From: a virus
DNA: 20,918 nucleotides
Virus record (IMG/VR): IMGVR_UViG_3300030119_000036
Span: 1 to 20,918 of that record
Reading direction: 5' to 3' (one strand)
Shown one piece after another: positions 14,712-20,918 of this stretch (the first letter of the stretch is position 1; every line of letters starts with the position of its first letter). Below the pieces are notes generated by a model that did not search any database, was not told the DNA's origin, and was given only the letters and a program-made list of their open reading frames with translations. The translations under genes were made by a program, and so were the position numbers.

Positions 14712-14733
14712 AGGGGGGCGTTCGCGCCCTCCT
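14712..14733 (+). terminator. GC-rich UUCG hairpin after the capsid gene
   Basis: AGGGGGGCG (14712-14720) pairs with CGCCCTCCT (14725-14733) around a TTCG loop: nine base pairs with one G-U. No T-run follows, so it is not a classic intrinsic terminator. It may act as a partial terminator, an RNA 3'-end protector or a processing signal. It lies 8 bases after the capsid stop, and AGGAGG of the next gene follows closely. Confidence 0.5.
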
Positions 14734-14751
14734 ATCAATCAGGAGGATAAT

Positions 14752-15168
14752 ATGTTTGAAAAATGTTCATGTACTGTTGCGATTGGGGGAGACATTCGCA
14801 GCGTTGTACCAAAGACTATGGTAACACCAGCAGAAATAAAACTGCTACAATCTATACATGGCGATGATGCCGTTACAAATATACGAGTTGACGGTATGTT
14901 TGTTGTAACCGCAGAAGAAGAACGCGATCGATTAGGTAACTTTTATGGCGATCAAAAAGTTATCAATTTGTTTAATCAATATGGCGATCTTCCCGATACA
15001 TTAGAAGCTGCGCGTATTCCGTCTGAATTGCTTGATCCGACATTTACGCCAGAACCAAAAAAACCAGTAAAAAAGAAAACTACTCGTAAAAGAGCGAGGG
15101 ATGCAAAAGGTCACTACATAGCCGACGATCCTGATACGCCCGAAAACGAGGCATATGTTAAGGAATAG
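14752..15168 (+). CDS. Conserved-looking head/neck-region protein of unknown function
   Basis: This 138-residue protein starts after a perfect AGGAGG site. It opens with MFEKCSCTVAIGGDIRSVVP, then VTPAEIKLLQSIHGDDAVTNI (about 27-47) and FVVTAEEERDRLGNFYG, giving a small alpha/beta domain to about residue 85. A short helix and a linker follow, with a basic stretch (KKPVKKKTTRKRARDAKG, about 102-119) and an acidic end. I recall proteins with the VTPAE...LxxIHGDDAV pattern next to capsid or adaptor genes in other phages, but no defined role. Position between capsid and adaptor suggests a minor head or neck protein, and the basic segment could touch DNA. Function not established. Confidence 0.65.
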   Translation: MFEKCSCTVAIGGDIRSVVPKTMVTPAEIKLLQSIHGDDAVTNIRVDGMFVVTAEEERDRLGNFYGDQKVINLFNQYGDLPDTLEAARIPSELLDPTFTPEPKKPVKKKTTRKRARDAKGHYIADDPDTPENEAYVKE

Positions 15169-15171
15169 TAA

Positions 15172-15885
15172 ATGGCGCGAGGTACATCATTAGGTCAACT
15201 TGTAACTGATTTAAGGGCAGAGGTTGGTCATTCGCTACAGCCTAATCTGGGCAAAGCAACGAGGGATGTATTTATTAATATGTTGCAGCGTACACAACGG
15301 CGGCTATGGGAAGATTATAGCTGGCCGTTTTTGCGTATTACCCGTGATGTAGTTATTAGCGCTGGGCAGCGATATTATGATGTTCCAGACGATCTTGTGT
15401 TTGAACGTATAGAGCGTATCGAAACCAAACATGGCGATTATTGGACAAAACTTCATTACGGCATTGGAGCGCAAGAATATAATCAACATGACAGCGATCG
15501 AGGTATTAGATCTTCACCAATTAGACGTTTTGATACATTTGAGGATAACCAAATAGAATTTTGGCCGATACCAGCAAATGACTCAGACGCTACTGGCACA
15601 GATAGCGTAAGAATATACGGTATTCGCAATCTTAAACCACTTGTTGCAGAAGCAGATACAGCTGATTTAGACGATCAACTAATAATTTTATACTCAGCGG
15701 CAGAAATTTTAGCGCGGCAAAAACAGGCAGATGCACAAAATAAACTGGCAGCTGCACAAGCGCATTACGCTAGACTTAAAGCGCGAATGAGTAAGACCGA
15801 AACCTTTGTGATTGGTGGCGGCGAACCAGAAGGGATCTATCAACCAAAAGGCCCACCTTTGATTGCGACAACAGGGGGTAGCTAA
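15172..15885 (+). CDS. Head-to-tail adaptor (P22 gp4 / T7 gp11-like)
   Basis: The 237-residue protein has the adaptor pattern: an N-terminal helix (LGQLVTDLRAEVGHSL), NMLQRTQRRLWEDYSWPFLR at about 37-56, the strand DVVISAGQRYYDVPDDL, and a beta region with FEDNQIEFWPIPA. A C-terminal helix follows (DDQLIILYSAAEILARQKQADA and onwards to about 208), then a Gly/Pro-rich end. The LWxxYxWPFLR...GQxxYxLP pattern is typical of adaptor and tail-tubular-A-type proteins that attach under the portal. AAGGAATAG precedes the ATG. Its stop overlaps the nozzle gene by one base, matching the common adaptor-nozzle pairing. Confidence 0.78.
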   Translation: MARGTSLGQLVTDLRAEVGHSLQPNLGKATRDVFINMLQRTQRRLWEDYSWPFLRITRDVVISAGQRYYDVPDDLVFERIERIETKHGDYWTKLHYGIGAQEYNQHDSDRGIRSSPIRRFDTFEDNQIEFWPIPANDSDATGTDSVRIYGIRNLKPLVAEADTADLDDQLIILYSAAEILARQKQADAQNKLAAAQAHYARLKARMSKTETFVIGGGEPEGIYQPKGPPLIATTGGS

Positions 15886-17951
15886 TGCCTTACGTTTTGG
15901 TCGAGGATTTTAGAGGTGGGTTAGACCGCAGACGTATGAACGTGACAGCGCCCCCTGGTACGTTGATTGAGCTAAAAAATGCACATATTACTCGCGGCGG
16001 TGAAATAGAAAAAAGACCCGCTTTTGTAGAAATAGTCGATTTACCGTCTAACACTATAGGATTGGCCGCAGCTGCCGGACAAATTTATACGTTCGGATCA
16101 GCTGCGCCCTCGGCTGTTACGTTTCCCTCTAACACCCCAACAAATCTAAGTTACGTACAATTGCAGCATCCAAGTGGTGAAGCTTTGACAAACGTTCATT
16201 GTGTTGAGTTTTACAATGGCAAGCTTTATGTCGCCGCGCAATTTGCAGATGGAAGGATATTTCACTACTACGACGGAACTAGAATAACTGATTGGTTTGA
16301 TGGTCGATCAAGAGCAACGTTTCAGATTACAGCTGGAAGTGTTGGCGGAACAGCGGCTACTGCATCGATACAGATAACGGGTGGTACGTCAAATCCAGGT
16401 GATGAATTACGCTTTTTACGTATAAATAATGTGGATATTATTGATGCCTCAGTTAATCACAATGGATCAAATTCTTTAACTGCATCTAATATTGCAGCTG
16501 CGATTACAACAGGATCAAGTAACTTTACAGCTAGTGCAACAAATGACGTTGTAACAATAACAGCGCCCGATGTTGGCATATCTTTCAATAACTTTCAAAT
16601 CACACTTGAGGTAACAGGCGCTTTTACAGTTGGTAACATTCAACATATGTCTGGTGGTGTTGATAACGCCATAACAGCAATTACTGTTGACGGAATAAAT
16701 ATCATTGGTTCACAAGTAAAATACGAAACCTCTCATAGTGCAACAGCAATTAAGGTTGCAGCTGAAATAAATAGTTTTGCCTCTGCGCCAGAATATGAAG
16801 CTACAGCTATTAATGCTTTTGTAAATATAATTGCAAAAGAAAGCACGTCGGCACATAACAACAAAACTGTTGCCGTTACGACGACTGGTAATGTTACTAC
16901 TGCATTTGATCCCACAACTCAAAATTTTTTAGATGGTGGTGCAGATGCCGCAACAATAAATGCTTTTAGTCCTGGCAAATTTGCTATGCCAGTGAAAACA
17001 AAAATGTACGCACTATCTGATAGCTTGCTGCATTTTTCTGCAATTGACGACCCTACTGAATGGAATGATACAACGCTAAGTGCAGGGTTTATTAATCTTG
17101 CAAATCATTCTAGAGGATCAGAAGATTTAAAAGCAATTGCTACATATTTCGACAACTTAGCCGTATTAGCTCAAGAAGCTATACAAATATGGTTTGTTGA
17201 CCCAGACCCAGCCCTTAACCAGCAAATCCAAGTTTTACAAAACACTGGCACAATAGCGCCAGATAGCGTGGTAGAATTTGGTGAAAATGATGTTTTTTAT
17301 TTATCTTTGTCTGGGTTGCGTAGTTTGCGTTCTCGAGACTCGTCAAATGCTGCTTTTGTAGGCGACATTGGCAATCCCATAGATGAATTAATTGTAAAAC
17401 AAATACAAGATAATCGCGCACTAGCTGAAAAAGCAAAGGCAACGCTCGAGCAACGTGACGGTCGATACATCTTAGCAATTGGCTCAACTATGTTTGTATT
17501 TAGTTATTTTCCGTCGTCAAAGGTATCGGCATGGTCTGTTTATGAACCTGGATTTGTTGTTGATCGATGGGCGTATGACGGCCGACAAACTCTATGCAGA
17601 AGTGGTAATAAATTATTTTCATTAGGTGGTGAGGACGGCAATATTTTTGACAGTTCTGAAGTTGTTGTACAGATGCCATTTCTCGATAGCGGTAGTCCGG
17701 CAACATTTAAAGATTACAACAGTATTGATGTTACTTGTGAAAATGTTTGGACAGTTTCTATAGCAACAGATCCGCAAGATATTACTGCATTAGAAGAAGT
17801 TGCAACAGTCAACAAAACAACATTCGGATTAGGTAGGGCAGCTATAAACGGATACTCAACACATATAGCGCCAAGATTAACTTGTGCACAACCTGGCCGA
17901 GCAAAGCTTGGAAATATTGCAATACATTATACAAGTGGGGAAAGCGGATGA
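15885..17951 (+). CDS. Tail nozzle / packaged-DNA stabilization-like protein (P22 gp10 / T7 gp12 type)
   Basis: A 688-residue protein that begins like gp10/gp12-type nozzle proteins: DFRGGLDRRRMNVTAPPGTL, then LKNAHITRGGEIEKRPAFVE at about 30-49. The usual pattern is a GG near the start and an ExxKRP motif. Residues 145-353 are an insertion of two related beta domains (LRINNVDII... and ITVDGINIIGSQV..., each followed by an A-x-x-I helix and a V-x-I-x-A strand). Residues 360-688 return to a beta-propeller-like pattern (KMYALSDSLLHFSAIDDPTEWND, AIQIWFVDPDP, GRYILAIG, WSVYEPGFVVDRWAYDG). It should close the tail under the adaptor and keep packaged DNA in. The TAATG overlap with the adaptor and the ATGA overlap with the next gene imply one operon. 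Confidence 0.78.
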   Translation: MPYVLVEDFRGGLDRRRMNVTAPPGTLIELKNAHITRGGEIEKRPAFVEIVDLPSNTIGLAAAAGQIYTFGSAAPSAVTFPSNTPTNLSYVQLQHPSGEALTNVHCVEFYNGKLYVAAQFADGRIFHYYDGTRITDWFDGRSRATFQITAGSVGGTAATASIQITGGTSNPGDELRFLRINNVDIIDASVNHNGSNSLTASNIAAAITTGSSNFTASATNDVVTITAPDVGISFNNFQITLEVTGAFTVGNIQHMSGGVDNAITAITVDGINIIGSQVKYETSHSATAIKVAAEINSFASAPEYEATAINAFVNIIAKESTSAHNNKTVAVTTTGNVTTAFDPTTQNFLDGGADAATINAFSPGKFAMPVKTKMYALSDSLLHFSAIDDPTEWNDTTLSAGFINLANHSRGSEDLKAIATYFDNLAVLAQEAIQIWFVDPDPALNQQIQVLQNTGTIAPDSVVEFGENDVFYLSLSGLRSLRSRDSSNAAFVGDIGNPIDELIVKQIQDNRALAEKAKATLEQRDGRYILAIGSTMFVFSYFPSSKVSAWSVYEPGFVVDRWAYDGRQTLCRSGNKLFSLGGEDGNIFDSSEVVVQMPFLDSGSPATFKDYNSIDVTCENVWTVSIATDPQDITALEEVATVNKTTFGLGRAAINGYSTHIAPRLTCAQPGRAKLGNIAIHYTSGESG

Positions 17952-18463
17952 TAATACGTCATGCTGAACCGGAAGATGTTTTTCATGTTGCTTCAAACAT
18001 GCGTCATCGTGATTTTGAAGAAATATCTGCATTACGATACACAGAAGATAAAAAGGATTTAGCTTATAATATTGCAAATAATTTAGCAGAATTTGAGACA
18101 GTTTATTGCGTTGAGAAAGAGCCAAATAATCCAATAGCAATTATAAGTTACATACCCGTGCGTCCTGGCGTGTGGACACTTGGGATGTTTGCGACTGACA
18201 AGTTTAAAACTATCGGGCTTTTCCTGACAAAACAGATAATTCGCGCTATAATACCAGCATTAGATAGAGCAAGAGCGCATAGGGTCGAAGCGTACAGTAT
18301 TGAGGGTTATGACGAGGTGCATAGGTGGTTAAAATTTTTAGGGCTCAAAGAAGAATGTACGCTAAAAAAATACGGCAAAAACGGCGAAGATTTTAAAGTT
18401 TTTAGTTACGTTCGATTGTCGGACACAAATGTAAAATGGCGCGGAAAGGGTATGGTGATTTAA
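17948..18463 (+). CDS. GNAT-fold protein, T7 gp13-like
   Basis: This 171-residue protein starts at the ATG that overlaps the previous stop (ATGA). It has the GNAT layout: MIIRHAEPEDVFHVASNMRH (strand and helix), VYCVEKEPNNPIAIISYIP, GVWTLGMFAT, a helix with IGLFLTKQIIRAIIPAL, then HRVEAYSIEGYDEVHRWLKF-LGLKEE and KVFSYVRL. The acetyl-CoA loop (Q/R-x-x-G-x-G/A) is not visible; FKTIGLFL stands in its place, so enzyme activity is doubtful. Phage T7 gp13 and its relatives, in the same genome region, are GNAT-like proteins needed for virion assembly, and I infer a similar role here. A true acetyltransferase of host or phage proteins is the alternative. Confidence 0.72.
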   Translation: MIIRHAEPEDVFHVASNMRHRDFEEISALRYTEDKKDLAYNIANNLAEFETVYCVEKEPNNPIAIISYIPVRPGVWTLGMFATDKFKTIGLFLTKQIIRAIIPALDRARAHRVEAYSIEGYDEVHRWLKFLGLKEECTLKKYGKNGEDFKVFSYVRLSDTNVKWRGKGMVI

Positions 18464-19081
18464 ATGTGTTTAGGCGGCGGAGGCGGAGACGATTTTCTCA
18501 GAGAAGAATATGAGCGTCAAAAAGCGGAAGAAGAAGCAAGACAGGCACGTATTACCGAAGGTAAACTTGCGATTGATAAAGCTTTTGCTGGATATGACGA
18601 TGATTTTTACGCCCAACGTGCAGCCGATTACATGGCATATGCTCAACCTCAAATTGAAGATCAGTACAAACAAGCAATGAAAGACTTAACTATTGCGCTT
18701 GCGCGAAGTGGGCAATTGGTTGGCAGCGAAGCAATAGAACGCGGAAATAGGTTAAAGAAAAAACTATCTGATGCAGAAACTCAAGCCGCAATGAAAGCTC
18801 AATCAATGGCTGATACCACGCGGTCAAATCTAGCAAATCTTAAAAGCAACTTATTAACACAAAATGCAAGTTTAGCAGATCCGTCGCTTATTGCGTCAAC
18901 GGCTGCAAACTCAATAATGGCCAATACCGCTGTGCCAGAATACAACCCAATTGCAAATATTTTTGCAAACGCCACAGAAGGTTTAGCCACGCAAGCGCAA
19001 CTCGAGGCACGAAATAAAAACCGATATGAAATGGCGCAATTATTTGCACCATTAGATAGCTCTACGATTATTCGAGGATAA
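18464..19081 (+). CDS. Internal-virion-like structural protein, short form
   Basis: A 205-residue, mainly helical protein that begins MCLGGGGGDD, a start style common in podovirus ejection or internal proteins. A charged coiled helix (EEYERQKAEEEARQAR) follows. Next comes the domain FAGYDDDFYAQRAADYMAYA ... YKQAMKDLTIALARSGQL, about 41-85, a pattern I recall from marine podovirus virion proteins. The rest is a Ser/Ala/Asn-rich helical end with PEYNPIANIFANATEGL. The ATG follows the GNAT stop directly with GGAAAGGG upstream. A domain with the same spacing recurs near the end of the next protein. It is probably packaged in the virion and may be ejected; no enzyme motif is visible. Confidence 0.68.
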   Translation: MCLGGGGGDDFLREEYERQKAEEEARQARITEGKLAIDKAFAGYDDDFYAQRAADYMAYAQPQIEDQYKQAMKDLTIALARSGQLVGSEAIERGNRLKKKLSDAETQAAMKAQSMADTTRSNLANLKSNLLTQNASLADPSLIASTAANSIMANTAVPEYNPIANIFANATEGLATQAQLEARNKNRYEMAQLFAPLDSSTIIRG

Positions 19082-19085
19082 TGTA

Positions 19086-20897
19086 ATGCCTAACAAGCCA
19101 ATGAATAATAACGCTCCACGAACTGCTACGATTGCTGGCGAACCGCATATGCTGGCGTATATTAACGAGGCAGAACGGCAGATGCTTAAACGTGCTGGCG
19201 GTGCAGAAATGCCTAGCTTTGCTGGTATTCCAGCATATCCGCCTAAACGCCAAAGAGGAACTGGTGCAAATGTTAGCCCAGCCAGCAAAGCGCAAGGCGC
19301 TGGTAGCCGAGCAAGAGAGAACCGAAAAAAGCGTCTTGCAGAAGCACAGAGACAAGCAGAAGCACGTTATCAAGCGCAGCTTAAAGCAGATGAAACGGCG
19401 AGGCGTGAGACTGCTAGAGCAGAGGCAGAGGCAGAGGTAGCAGAAGCGTTAAAAAGATCGCAGAACTTTGATGCTGCTGCTGGGGGTAATTTTGCAACTG
19501 TTCCCGAACCGCAAGGTAACAGTTTTGTTCAAACTCTTGCCAATTTATTTACGCCTTTTGACAATCAAAGTTATGTTAATGGCGTTTTAATGCAAACAGA
19601 TAATATAAGCGAAGGTAGCCCATATGAGTACACGGCAACGGGGGTTGCGCCTGGGCAGGGATTATTTAATTCGCAACCAACAAGCGTTGATGCTGCAAAT
19701 GCGGCAGCGGCGGCATCTTTACTAGGCCAAAACTTTTTAAGTGTAGGAGGCAAAAACACACCGTTACCTCCGGCCATAGTTGGAAACCCACCGATATTAC
19801 GTTATGAAGATGGTAAATATACTGTTGAAGGGTCTCTTGCTGGTGACAACGTTCCGTTTACCTATTCCTACAACGCAGATGGATCGCGCTATTTACCTTA
19901 TAATGGCGGCAATCCATTCGATCCAAATGCGGCAAATGCAAATAATCCAGGTGGTTTTACTCCGTATTCATTTATAAATCCTTTACCGAATCCAGCGCCT
20001 AATCCAGATGCGCTTCCACCAGTAGTAGGAGGTGCATTGCCTCCTGGCGGCAGCACGTTTCCACCGCCCAGCGGCCCACCAATACCACCAACAGTACCAC
20101 CGCCTACTCCACCACAACCCCCATGTCCTCCAGGCTTTGAGCGTGTAAATGGAATGTGTGTACCAGTAAAAGATAAAGGGCCAGGGCCAGGAGAACCGCC
20201 AGAGCCAACAGGCCCAAAAGGGCCAAGCGAAGAATTGTTAGCGGCGTTAGCTTTGCGTGATGCAGCGTTAGCTCGTCAGCTTGGTTTGCTAAACAATGAA
20301 TTTGCTTTCAGCACAGACGATTACTATAACAGGCTTGGGCAAAGCTATCGTGACGGAGGTTTGTCAGAGGCTTTTACCACAGCGTATGATGATGCTACTC
20401 GAGGAATTTACGATACTTTCAAAGCAGCTGGTATGCTTACTCAGCAAGGGGTTGATGACAAACTTGGTATTCTTGCTGGCGCACAATCCGGCGAAGAAGG
20501 ACGTATTGATAGCATTGTTAATCAATACATGGATGCTAACCGAAACTTTGTAGAAAGTGGACGCAATGACCTCACAAGTGCATTGCAAGGTCTTGCATAT
20601 GACAGCGAAGATATACCAACGATTAATGCTCAAACCGCAGCTATTAATGCTTTTGACGTTGTTGGGCAGTCAAGACCATTCAAAGAACCTAAAGAGCAAG
20701 AGGTTGTTGATTTCTTTACAGATTTTGTAAAACGAGCCTACGACCCATCTTATAATGTTGATCCAACAGCTGTTGCGTCGGGATCTCCAAAACGAGTTAC
20801 GCAATCCGTTAATCAAAGAGGCGCTAATACTGCGCCATCAACAATCGCCGGAATATTCGACCCCGTTTCTGGCGGCAGTGTGAAAGTAGTGAACTAA
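19086..20897 (+). CDS. Large virion protein with proline hinge and Cys-pair motif
   Basis: The 603-residue protein has clear segments. Residues 1-75 are polar with YPPKRQRGTG; 76-124 are a strongly charged Arg/Glu/Ala coiled helix; 125-295 are Asn/Gly/Ala-rich, containing short repeats of Y-N-G-G. Residues 297-380 are a proline-rich stalk (PPGGSTFPPPSGPPIPP, PPPTPPQPP) with the motif CPPGFERVNGMCVP (C347 and C358). Residues 381-500 are a helical domain that matches the preceding 205-aa protein (FAFSTDDYYNRLGQSY ... YDDATRGIYDTFKAAGML). No TM or enzyme motif is visible. CGAGGA serves the ATG. It overlaps the next gene by one base. Role in DNA ejection or the tail is inferred from position between the GNAT protein and the next MC-start gene. 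Confidence 0.68.
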   Translation: MPNKPMNNNAPRTATIAGEPHMLAYINEAERQMLKRAGGAEMPSFAGIPAYPPKRQRGTGANVSPASKAQGAGSRARENRKKRLAEAQRQAEARYQAQLKADETARRETARAEAEAEVAEALKRSQNFDAAAGGNFATVPEPQGNSFVQTLANLFTPFDNQSYVNGVLMQTDNISEGSPYEYTATGVAPGQGLFNSQPTSVDAANAAAAASLLGQNFLSVGGKNTPLPPAIVGNPPILRYEDGKYTVEGSLAGDNVPFTYSYNADGSRYLPYNGGNPFDPNAANANNPGGFTPYSFINPLPNPAPNPDALPPVVGGALPPGGSTFPPPSGPPIPPTVPPPTPPQPPCPPGFERVNGMCVPVKDKGPGPGEPPEPTGPKGPSEELLAALALRDAALARQLGLLNNEFAFSTDDYYNRLGQSYRDGGLSEAFTTAYDDATRGIYDTFKAAGMLTQQGVDDKLGILAGAQSGEEGRIDSIVNQYMDANRNFVESGRNDLTSALQGLAYDSEDIPTINAQTAAINAFDVVGQSRPFKEPKEQEVVDFFTDFVKRAYDPSYNVDPTAVASGSPKRVTQSVNQRGANTAPSTIAGIFDPVSGGSVKVVN

Positions 20898-20918
20898 TGT
20901 GTGATGCAACCTTAGTAT
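20897..20918 (+). CDS. Start of next virion protein, cut by window end
   Basis: An ATG overlaps the previous stop (TAATG), the coupling seen all through this window. The seven visible residues, MCDATLV, resemble the MC-x starts of gp14-type internal virion proteins of T7-like phages. Too little is present to be sure. Confidence 0.4.

Overview
The window is a continuous piece of a tailed double-stranded DNA phage genome. It holds 25 tightly packed genes, all on the + strand, most of them touching or overlapping. No stretch over 100 bases lacks a gene, and I see no tRNA, CRISPR array, integrase, insertion sequence or attachment site. The structural set looks like a podovirus with P22/T7-type parts: a P22-like portal, a tail adaptor, a large gp10/gp12-type tail-nozzle protein, a T7 gp13-like GNAT-fold protein and internal-virion-like proteins. 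Tail fibre modules and the small lysis proteins resemble those of marine phages. Together with the GTA-type 3-TM holin, this suggests a phage of a marine bacterium, perhaps an alphaproteobacterium (HMO-2011-like podoviruses come to mind). Host and taxon are inference.

Layout from left to right. (1) 1-6850, tail and host recognition: the end of a small repeat-bearing protein, a long fibre with an N-terminal virion-anchor-like start, a second fibre, a ConA/LamG-like lectin, a 61-aa peptide, a third fibre carrying a cupredoxin-like domain, and a tail assembly chaperone-like protein. (2) 6851-8960, lysis: an XhlA-like peptide, a C-terminally anchored 155-aa protein, three mini-genes (58, 42 and 32 aa), a two-TM and a three-TM holin candidate, and a GH108 endolysin. 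(3) 8953-14704, packaging and head: TerL, portal, scaffold-like protein and major capsid protein. (4) 14752-20918, neck, tail and ejection: a 138-aa protein, the adaptor, the nozzle protein, the GNAT-fold protein, two related internal-virion-like proteins, and the first codons of another MC-starting protein.

Regulatory signals are sparse. The best is a promoter-like and palindromic region at 12604-12670, just before scaffold and capsid. It shares a 14-nt word with the intergenic gap that opens the lysis block at 6851. A GC-rich hairpin with a UUCG loop follows the capsid gene and could set the ratio of capsid to downstream proteins.

Most notable: a fibre domain with a complete H-C-H-M blue-copper-type ligand set; a sharp drop in CpG that begins inside the second fibre gene, suggesting a transferred module; nested mini-genes in the lysis block; a shared domain in the two internal-virion-like proteins; and a candidate operator/promoter before the head genes. 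All identifications were made by eye from motifs, without database searches.
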